A DNA stretch of 39,262 nucleotides, from assembly GCA_006212045.1 (NCBI GenBank), contig PZPK01000077.1, positions 1 to 39,262 on the forward strand, read 5' to 3'. The DNA comes from Oleiphilus sp. GTDB taxonomy: Bacteria; Pseudomonadota; Gammaproteobacteria; Pseudomonadales; Oleiphilaceae. Position numbers and translations under genes: made by a program. Positions 30,001 to 37,700 of this stretch are shown one piece after another. Under the pieces are notes generated by a model. That model searched no databases. It was given only the letters and a program-made list of their open reading frames with translations, and was not told where the DNA came from. The stretch's first letter is position 1. Every line of letters starts with the position of its first letter.

Positions 30001-31704
30001 TCTTCGTTGGTAGCCATACACGAAGCGTGTGAATATCTTCGCTCAGGACGTGGTGAGGTCGCCATAGCTGGAGGAGTGAACATAAACCTGCATCCCAGTA
30101 GCTACGTTCATTTATCCCACGAGGGTTTGTTGTCGCATGGTGAAGATAGTGCAGCGTTTACCAAGGGTGGACAAGGCTACGTACCAGGCGAATGTGTGGG
30201 TGCCGTACTTCTGAAAAGCCATAAAAAAGCCTTAGCAGATGGTGATCATGTTTATGCGTTGATTCGAGGTTCTGCGGTCAATCATAGCGGAAATATGAAT
30301 CAGTATGGAATTGCAAATCCCAAAAGGCAGCAGGCTGTAATAGAAGCAGCGCTAGAAGCCAGTGGAGTTTCTGCAGATTCGATAAGTTATATTGAAACAG
30401 CAGCTGCGGGATTAGAAATGATTGATGCAATGGAGACCAGAGCGCTTGAAAAGGTGTTTGGGGGACGGAGCCCTAACTACGGTGAACTGAAAATTGGCTC
30501 GGTTAAGCCAAATATTGGACACTGTGAAGCCGCGGCTGGAATATCACAACTTGTAAAAGTTGTTATGTCGATGAGAAATAAAGAGCTCGTAAAAACTTTA
30601 GTTCGAGATGAGTTATCCAGTGATATTGATCTAGCAACGTTTCCTTTGTCATTGCAACAAGAAAACACATCATGGAAAACAAGGAGTGTTGATGGCATAA
30701 GTATTCCTCGTCGAGCTGGTGTCACTGCTGTTAGTTCAAGCGGAGTAAACAGTCATATTATTGTTGAAGAGAATCCTTCGTCTGAAGAAAATTCAAGACA
30801 ACCTGTCCTCAATGAATGGGTTTTCGTGTTGTCTGCCAATAATCCGCAACAGCTAAAGGCTTATATTGATAGTTGGCTAACTTACTTGCGAAAGAACCCT
30901 TATCTAGATTTGACCCGTGCCATGTACACCCTGCAAACGGGAAGAAAAAATATGCCTTGCCGGTTTGCGACTGTCTTTAAGAGCATAAAAGAGCTTGAGA
31001 AGAAAATCACTCTTTGGAAAGAGAGTGAAAACTCCTTAGGAAGTTACTTCTCTGACATCAGATTGTTGGATCTCGCTAATAAAAACAAGGTAATCAATGC
31101 GAAAAGTCTGCCCCATAATGATCTAGCAAGGCTGTGGGCCGATGGCTATAAGTTAGATTGGTCGGATTATTACTCTGCATATAATATTTTAAAGTTGGCT
31201 TGTTTACCTACCTATCCCTTTGCTGACAGGAAGTGTTGGAAGGGAACTTTTCAGAATACAAGTAAAGCATTGAACGAAGAGTTAAATCATGGTGTGGTAG
31301 AAGCATACTCAGATGATGTTCTAATTAAAACTGCCCTTAAAGAAGTGCTGTTTGACCTGATGGGGTTTATTGACAGCGACGATATTTCCGATGACATGGC
31401 TTTCGTAGAAATGGGGCTTGATTCGAAGAAAGTCGTGCTTTTCGTTCAGGGATTGAATCAGCGCTTACATGTCAGCTTAAGTGAAACTGAAGTATTTGAC
31501 TATCCCGATATCTCTTCGTTATCGATCCATATTGCTACAAAACTGAATAGCATTGGTCTTAAGCGTCAGGATCCAGTATGTGACAACGCAGATCGTACTC
31601 AACGTGGGGCAGACGATATTCTCGAATTAATGTTGAAAGAATATGTTGATGGGAATATTGAGCTTAATGAATGTATGGAGCAGGTAGGGCGACTTGAGAG
31701 CTAA
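24043..31704 (+). CDS. Trans-AT PKS with a leinamycin-like DUF-SH (PLP lyase) didomain: (KS-DH-ACP)-DUF-SH-(KS0-ACP)
   Basis: A 2553-residue assembly-line protein. KS 3-425 (C170, H298, H337) is intact though divergent. DH spans about 625-905 (H637 in HIVKDRPVLP, where the motif glycine is D641; D812 in HPSILDAA). ACP has S967. Residues 1050-1400 resemble a GNAT-fold DUF2156 domain (LSGKKMRRLRYQIEKFKKEG; LGLTWGLFPP). Residues 1418-1778 read as a tyrosine phenol-lyase/tryptophanase-type PLP enzyme: SGRSAERL, GGCPVSMDN, ILDITR (D1586, R1589), GSLSKDFAINFGG (PLP lysine K1629) and YIRLAIP (R1755). KS0 spans 1817-2244 (C1985, H2160), with the HGTGT histidine lost (ETAAAGL at 2118-2124). ACP has S2461, followed by a helical docking tail. 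No KR and no AT are present. The first module is separated from the next by the sulfur-type didomain. Confidence 0.93.
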   Translation: MDCAIVGLSVSIPSNSMDEFWKSIEAGESFIQEISDERWNKLNLEGGNVKDKALMRGVFLKNIDMFDRKVFNMSPRRAMFSDPRQRLLLQHSWSAIEDAGLKISDLNGKRVGVFIAQDSWHWGAYIDPRSELYLENQEHIIPGNNPCFLASTISSFFNFKGPSLVFNTACSSFFVALQQAKDAIEQGACDYALVGGVTLFHNSLNDQFESLNEESVCFSDTAAGYVSSEGCGVFVLERLNLQQANRVVYGTLDAAVTNSGGATKSFACPSQTQLEAAYKRALDAANISSNDITYVEAHGAGSLLGDSMEANAIINTFARTETDPECSISSIKPNFGHAHAASGIYSLLKVLLSFKSRKIAPVKGLSSDLMNNEITKERAGVEFVTQPKTWERGNGLDSKNDLVRFALLSSYGVSNVNAALIVRGVLSEEVKEDLDELEENATLICLSAKSEKQVQQRIRDLLGVLDTGITLRDIAYTLQVGRESMDKRWAVVVTSIDDLKDKLSKAGEHITSLPSSFYQDSKVKNPVLEMLRKRPDELDQLLVSLFEAGDMEAIAQLWVSGVNIDFSYCYETPKPKLISLPCYPFERVAYWLPELKNAEKNVTGEERETKSLPIPPNEGGGETLIRLDPEYFYLRDHIVKDRPVLPGVYYLEMLRSVLPIDHGRDEAFPVQFKHVAWYHPIEADNESPIVAIEMRPNSSEKNTVSFNFEVTSQQGDLTDSKKIFSKGEITVGVVPSRLNLDLSELKSRFGELGVPRDEVYDYYKLLGLRYGESFRAIEELYLTERESLTKISLPTCLKNTQSEFVLHPSILDAAIQAHSCIDEKFRVFLDGAKDTEIDNLFVPYAFEELSVIAPLETQMYSWLRLDKASSGSGKIRKFDVDIINLEGNVCITIKGLSVRFLSFENTALPKAITVEQPDAITGLQDLRENSVERDSSEYLVRILSEEVGVSSEGILPSSAFSDYGMDSLMASKLTEKLEARYGNLPKTLFFEYENIRELAGYLREKFPNQFRLLESNEIRENASLASPEVDAKPWEISSDASVTPESGMKIFSKQELSVEEKEANISFGVDYSRFKDGAFYEMWPYIFMSLEEKAYVHLLEQDEFIFATNYNGEKNNELRTLQRLQKYCLSIGKSFCYLDLAGSNTTKIEKSLDLISLPVGYYQDIFDIANFNLSGKKMRRLRYQIEKFKKEGDCKTIEYVKEDPEVSRQIISIVLAWSEDKKVVNNVDVILRDIKSGELFSRYRVFLTYVNEELRNVILIVATDTGYLMDQEYYISNSDSSGTEFAVFEICKKLTKEGIQDFSLGLTWGLFPPTQPFSDEAGWEHINKSRGMLASIFENGAANFQYKNKFRPENKSIHFYRPNGSDVRLINQCLSQFFKKALRFSEIQSIVSETEAYDLMETGMDAPSSHVLSNRSTELKYDLISDSWAALQYPFIEERMDGLRRKALSKQGSQNVIETLFGMPHHVISTSGRSAERLFFRTFKSKKKKVIQNILFETTSHNLVSAGFNSIEIPDERIFNQDLNNVFVGGICATKLESLLHQERKDVAMVVIELCNNASGGCPVSMDNLKLVSQLCAQFNIPFILDITRIVRNAELIKRYEKGYEHYDIESIIKEVSDLATFVIGSLSKDFAINFGGIVAGHNRSHFEQLKVRGSMEGDLVGEPQRKLVYLALENSEYFHSLVKKQLKLSESLTQRLMSENISISPFALGHCLLISAGELANEREEYLKFLAEGYGIRGNNHLHLGRHTQENYIRLAIPLGLEDEGFVDEMIAALRALNNKKFGAGSDQVAALVNENLKVRRETLDGVSKSSHEPDNDIAIIGLSGTFPNASNIQEFWKNLTSGEKSIREIPPERWNWREFYCPDPLKAPSEKKSYCKWGGFIDKHDKFDPLFFGIAPSDAEYIDPQELLFLKECWKVFEDAGYDIESLPEQVRLGAGLYVGVTNARFNLFVEDKYCQTSFASIANRASHFLDLRGPSIAIDSHCASSLVAIHEACEYLRSGRGEVAIAGGVNINLHPSSYVHLSHEGLLSHGEDSAAFTKGGQGYVPGECVGAVLLKSHKKALADGDHVYALIRGSAVNHSGNMNQYGIANPKRQQAVIEAALEASGVSADSISYIETAAAGLEMIDAMETRALEKVFGGRSPNYGELKIGSVKPNIGHCEAAAGISQLVKVVMSMRNKELVKTLVRDELSSDIDLATFPLSLQQENTSWKTRSVDGISIPRRAGVTAVSSSGVNSHIIVEENPSSEENSRQPVLNEWVFVLSANNPQQLKAYIDSWLTYLRKNPYLDLTRAMYTLQTGRKNMPCRFATVFKSIKELEKKITLWKESENSLGSYFSDIRLLDLANKNKVINAKSLPHNDLARLWADGYKLDWSDYYSAYNILKLACLPTYPFADRKCWKGTFQNTSKALNEELNHGVVEAYSDDVLIKTALKEVLFDLMGFIDSDDISDDMAFVEMGLDSKKVVLFVQGLNQRLHVSLSETEVFDYPDISSLSIHIATKLNSIGLKRQDPVCDNADRTQRGADDILELMLKEYVDGNIELNECMEQVGRLES
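27190..28242 (+). other. DUF2156/GNAT-like domain within PKS2
   Basis: Residues about 1050-1400 of PKS2. A basic helix (KKMRRLRYQIEKFKK) and a downstream LGLTWGLFPP segment fit the DUF2156 (lysylphosphatidylglycerol synthase C-terminal, GNAT-fold) pattern. It directly precedes the PLP lyase domain, the same position the DUF has in leinamycin LnmJ. In that system the DUF is proposed to attach a sulfur nucleophile to the chain. The fold call is from pattern memory and moderate. Confidence 0.6.
28294..29376 (+). other. PLP-dependent beta-eliminating lyase (SH-type) domain within PKS2
   Basis: Residues about 1418-1778 of PKS2. The order and spacing of the phosphate-binding SGRSAERL, the GGCPVSM loop, the PLP-pyridine aspartate D1586, the Schiff-base lysine K1629 and the carboxylate arginine R1755 match tyrosine phenol-lyase and tryptophanase. 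A carrier-embedded lyase of this kind cleaves C-S or S-S bonds of a cysteine or thiocysteine adduct in the leinamycin family, leaving a thiol or persulfide on the chain. Confidence 0.82.
29491..30774 (+). other. Non-elongating ketosynthase (KS0) within PKS2
   Basis: Residues about 1817-2244 of PKS2. The nucleophile is kept (SHCASS, C1985), as is the GHCEAAAG histidine (H2160). The HGTGT motif is replaced by ETAAAGL, so the decarboxylation histidine is missing. Such KS domains pass the chain on without elongation. It sits right after the SH-type domain, so it probably receives the sulfur-modified chain. Confidence 0.85.
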
Positions 31705-31760
31705 AACCTTGGATATCTTTCCCTTGATTTAGTTTTTATAGAATATAGAAGAGTATTGTT

Positions 31761-34700
31761 ATGGATAATAAAGTCAAAGATATTTTGGTGGCCGCTAAGG
31801 ACAGAAAAATACCTTTCTCTGACGCTCTTAGAGAGTTGAAAACAGAAGTAAATAATAAAAAGAGCCAAAGAGAAACCATCGCAATTATTGGTATGTCGGG
31901 AAGGTTTCCGGGTGCTGATACCATTGACGAATTCTGGAACAATCTTGTTAATGGCATTGATAGTATAAGGGATGTTCCGGAATCGCGTTGGGACATAAAA
32001 TCTTTATATGATCCTGCCAAAGGAAAGAAAGGAAAAATATACTCAAAGCGAGCAGGATTGTTAGAAGACGTCGATAAATTTGATCCTCTATTCTTCAATA
32101 TTTCTCCTAAAGAAGCAAAAGAAATGGATCCACAGTATCGACTTTTGCTAATGGAAATATGGAAATCAATTGAGGACTCTGGATATAAAGCGACTGATCT
32201 TTCTGAGCATAAAGTGGGGCTCTTTGTAGCCGGAACCAAAAGCGATTATCCTGGCAAGGTAATCCAACCTTTTTCAACTGAGATTGGCAGGATCTCATAT
32301 TTATTTGATTGGAAAGGGCCTTGTATATGTATTGAAACAACTTGTTCCTCCGGACTGGTTGCATTGCATGAAGCTTGTTTGCACTTGAGTAGTAACAAAT
32401 TAGAGACCGCAATTGTTGCTGGTGTTAATTTGATGCCAACTGCTGAACCTTATTTGGAGTATTCTCGTCTTCAGGCACTATCGGAAAAAGGATGCTGCTT
32501 TGCCTTTGATCACCGGGCTGACGGAACGGTATTTTCAGAAGCAGTTTGTTCACTGGTCTTGAAACCCTTGTCAAAAGCTATCCAAGATAAAGATCAAATT
32601 TATAGCGTTATTAAGGGCTCTGGAATAAATTACGATGGTAAAACCAATGGCATTACAGCCCCTAGTGGGAAGGCGCAGTCAAATCTAGAAATTGATATTT
32701 ATAACGAGTTTGATATACATCCTGAAAGGATTGGTTTGATTGAAGCTCACGGCACGGGCACAAAACTCGGTGATCCTGTTGAGGCGAATGCTTTAATTAG
32801 AAGTTTCAAGAATTTTACTGACAAGGAAGCATTCTGCGCTTTAGGGTCGGTGAAAACAAATGTTGGGCACGCAGCTTATGCATCTGGACTGGTCAGTCTG
32901 ATAAAAGCGGCTCTGTCAATCAGACATAAACTAATACCTGCCACTTTGCATTTTGATAAAGCCAATAAGTTAATCGATTGGGATAACTCGCCTTTTTATA
33001 TAAATACGGCGCTTGAATCATGGGAGTCACCCCTACCTAGGATGGCTGCAGTCAGTGCATTTGGATTCAGTGGAACGAATGCGCATGTTGTTTTAGAGGA
33101 GCATCCGTATATTCAATGCAAGAATACTTTTGAACCTTCTAATACTCGTGATTCTTTGATTTTTCCGATTTCAGCCAAGAGTAAATTGCAGTTGAAGCAG
33201 TCTGCTCGGAGCTTACAACAATACCTTGTCTCCGATCCGGGACAAAGAAACTTTAATTTGGCCGATGTATCTTTTACTTTGCAGGTAGGCAGAGAGGAGA
33301 TGGAGTATCGACTTTGCATAGCTGCAAATTCATTAGAAGAGCTTGAAGATTCCCTTCGAGCTTATTCAAATGGACAGGATCACTCGGCTTACGTTGAAGG
33401 GATAGCAGGATCGAAGTTAGATTCAACATTCGATGATCTTGAGCTTTTGTTGGAAGCTAGAAATTTAGATGGTATCTCTCGGCATTGGGTTGAGGGAGGA
33501 GTGCTAGATTGGTTTCGTTTGAGGAATGATTCAGCTCAAAGGATTAGTCTACCGACATACCCGTTTTTGAGAGAGTCATATTGGCTTGAGGGTGATGCTT
33601 TCATAACTAATAACGTAAATGCCCCTTTGCATCCTTTGATTCATAGGATAGTAGAAAATACGGGGATCGATTATTGCTATGAGTCGACTTTTACTGGGGC
33701 AGAGGAGTTTCTTTCTGAGCACCGAGTCAAAGGACAAAAAGTTATGCCTGGATCTGCTCTTTTGGAAATGGTCTGTGCAGCTTTCTCATTTTCCTTGGGG
33801 CATGTGAACTGGAATGAAGGGGGAATATCTTTTAGTAATGTTGTTTGGTCGAGGCCTGCTCTAATCGATACTGATGAGCTGGTTATCCAAGTTCAGTTGC
33901 TTGTGGGCTCTGATGGGCAAGCAAGTTATAAGATAATCTCTAGTCAGGTGACTGAGTCAGGGACAGAGGAGACAATAGAGTTTTCTAGCGGGGCAGTTAG
34001 TAAAACACAACTATCAGATACTCTTTCGGAGAAAGTATCCAGGCCAAGCAGAGGCGACTTACCGTTAGAAATTGATTCTGCTCGTATCTACGAAATGTTC
34101 GAACAGCAAGGGCTTGATTATGGCCCTTCTTTTAGGGTGCTTGATGAGATTTGCTCTGGTGAAACACAAATAGTAGCGAGTGTGAATTTCCCGCAAGGCC
34201 ATGCTGTTGAACATAATAAATATACCATCCAGCCAATTGTTCTGGATGGCATTTTTCAGGTAAGTGCTATTGTGGGGTTTGGCCTGGAAGAAATCGAAAA
34301 CTCTCCAGCGCTAAAAGTCCCATTTGCTATCAATGAAGTAAACGTTTACGCCCCCGTTACGTCTTCTGTCTCGGCCTGGATTAGATTCTCTGGCCAATCG
34401 CTGGCTCTTGATGAAGCGACACGAATCGATGTCGATGTGTTCGACCTCTCGGGAAATCTGTGTCTTAGTATCAAAGGGTTCACTTATAGAAATTTTCAGT
34501 CAGAGAGTAAAGCCGCCGCATACCTAGATGCGCGGCCTGATGATTTAGCTCGAGACACGGGCCTCAAGCACGAAGAGGGTGTTAGCCCAAATAACGCCAT
34601 AGGTGCGCAGTTATCACAATACTTAAAACAGAAATTATCTAAGGTTTTACAAATCCCGGTAAATCGGGTTAAAGGAGATAATTTCTTTGAGCAGTATGGT

Positions 34701-37700
34701 GTGGATTCGGTTTCAGCCATGGAGTTAATCGGCGAGTTCGAGCAGGATTTTGGTGTGTTGCCTAAGACTTTGCTTTTTGAGTATAAGACGATTAACACTC
34801 TCGGTGCATATTTCGTTAAAGAGCACTCTAGTAAGTTTTCTTCATTGATAGGATCTGATAGCAACCCGGATTCACAGATCCATATTCGTGAGAAACCTGG
34901 CAATGATAAAGTTGGCATTGAGAGTACTACGAACCATCAGTCGGGAGAACTTAGCCAAGGTGATGTGGCGATAATTGGGTTGGCTGGAAAATATCCCGGT
35001 GCAGATAGCTTGGCAGATTTTTGGGAAAACCTAGTCAATGGGAAAGACAGTATCTCAGAGATCCCTTCTGATAGGTGGGACTGGAGTAGTTATTATTCAG
35101 AGTCGCCTTCAGATGACCGTCTGCACGATAGTAAATGGGGGGGATTTATCAATGATGTAGATAAATTTGATCCCTTATTCTTTAACATCTCTCCTCGTGA
35201 AGCGCAGAAGATCGATCCTCAAGAGCGACTGTTTCTTCAGACCGCGTGGGAGGTTCTTGAAGATGCTGGCTACACACCTAAAAAGCTAGCACAGTCGAGT
35301 GACAGAAGTGTAGGTGTTTACGTTGGTGTTATGTACGAAGAATACCAATTTTACGGAGCGGGGGAGGTTACCGAGAATGTGCCTGCGGCACTTATGGGAA
35401 GTCCTTCAAGTATTGCCAATCGAGTCTCTCATTTTTTTAATTTAAGTGGGCCAAGTATGGCTGTAGACACGATGTGCTCGTCTTCAATTACTGCTATTCA
35501 GATGGCTTGTCAGGATGTGCTGTTGGGAAACACGAAGCTCGCTATAGCGGGTGGAGTGAATCTTAATCTTCACCCTAATAAATACAGCTTACTTAGCCAA
35601 TCGAATTTTATGTCAAGTTCAGGACGTTGTAAGAGTTTTGGCGAGGAAGGGGATGGCTATGTTCCTAGCGAGGGTGTCGGTGCGGTATTGCTGAAGCCCT
35701 TATCCAAAGCCATATCGGATGGGGACAGAATCTATGGTGTTATTAAAGGAGGGGCAATTAACCATGGTGGAAAATCAAATGGATTCACGGTACCCAATGT
35801 AGATGCTCAAAGTAAGGTAATTGAAAAAGCTTTAGATAAAGCAAACGTAAATCCAAAAAATATGAGCTATATAGAAGCTCACGGAACTGGTACTTCTTTG
35901 GGCGATCCTATTGAAATTTCAGGCTTAACAAAAGCATTTTCTAACTACACAGATGAAAAACAGTATTGTGCTATTGGATCTGTGAAGTCCAATATAGGTC
36001 ATTGTGAATCTGCTTCTGGTATCGCGGCGCTCACAAAAGTTTTACTACAAATGAAGCATGGATTATTAGTCCCTTCTATTCATGCAGCGCCATTAAATTC
36101 GAACATCGAGTTTGATAAGTCCCCATTCTTCGTTCAACAAACTGTGTCTGATTGGGTGCGGCCAATAGTATCTGAAAGGGAGTTGCCTCGCGTAGCGGGG
36201 ATCAATGCGTTCGGTGCAGGTGGGTCCAATGCACATTTAATTGTTGAAGAATACATACACCCCGTTGGCTTAGATGACAACGCCTCAAACTCAACTGAGC
36301 TATTGCTCCCCGAGTTAGTCATATTATCCGCTCGCTCTAGTCAACAGTTAAGTCATGTTGTTCATAACCTCATTGATTTTATTAAGAGAAACGAGGATAT
36401 GCAGACCTTTAAAAATATGGTCAGAACGCTGCAGGTTGGAAGACAGGCTTTTGAAGAACGTCTTGCTGTTATTGCGGACTCGTATGAAGATTTAATTGGA
36501 AAACTGCAGAGCTATGAATCAAGCAATGATGTTTGTTCGGAAGCTATTTATCGCGGGACAATTGATCAAGATGATGGATTTATAAATGTTCTCGATTCGG
36601 ACGTGGACATGGAAGAGCTGGTTTATCGATGGATAGAAAAAGGAGAGTTCCATAAAGTAGCAGAGCTTTGGATAAAAGGTTTTGAAATAGAGTTTGATAA
36701 ACTTTATGCGAAAGAAAGCTACCGTAAGATCTGCATACCGACGTACCCATTTGCGAAAGAAATTTGTTGGCCTGAAACGTCGGTTTCAAATAGCAGTTTA
36801 TTGGGTAAGACTAATCCGAACGTAGATCATATCAGCTCATTCGTTCATCGAAATACTTCTACTCTATCGGTGCAACGATATACAAGCAGCTTTTCTGGAA
36901 AAGAAACCTTCTTACAGGATCATCTCATAAATAACGTACCTGTATTGGCAGGTGCAGTACAAATTGAAATGGTCAGAGAATGTGTCTTCGATGCAATGGA
37001 AATCCATGATCTAGGTGATTACCAACTTAGTTTCAGAAACATAGTTTGGCCGAGGGCGCTAATTATAACCCATCAGATAGACGTTAATGTTGTTCTGAAC
37101 CTGGCAGAAGATGACAGTATAGAATTTGAAATCTATACAGAGGATCAAAACGCCACAAGGGTGCATTGCAAGGGGGAAGCGGTATTCAGCTCTTTTACAG
37201 AAAGAGAGTTCGTTGAATTAAATGATATTAAACATCGTGCGCTAAGTGCCGCTAGTGACGTAGGAGGAATATATAGAAGCTTTGATCGAAAGGGGATTCG
37301 TTATGGGGCCATGTATCAAGGTATTAAAGAGTCTTTGATAGGAAACGAAGAAGTACTCGCGCGAATTACGCTCCCATTAGAGGCTCAGTCAGAGAATTGT
37401 TTATTGCATCCAGGAGTCTTGGATTCCGCACTTCAATCGGCGTATTTTCTTGACGAAGATCCAAATAAATCATTGGCCGTACCTTTTGAATTAAGTGAGC
37501 TTTATGTTCTGCGCTCACTATCTCAAGATATGTGGGTTTGGGTTCGTCCTTCAGAGAAGACGTTGACTCACTCCTTGACGCGGCTTGATATAGATTTGTT
37601 CGATTTAAAAGGAAAGCTGTGTGCACAAATTAGGGGACTATGTCTTAGGGAAGTTGAGAATGCAACGGCTCTGCCTGCCAAGAATCGACTGATATTTGCT

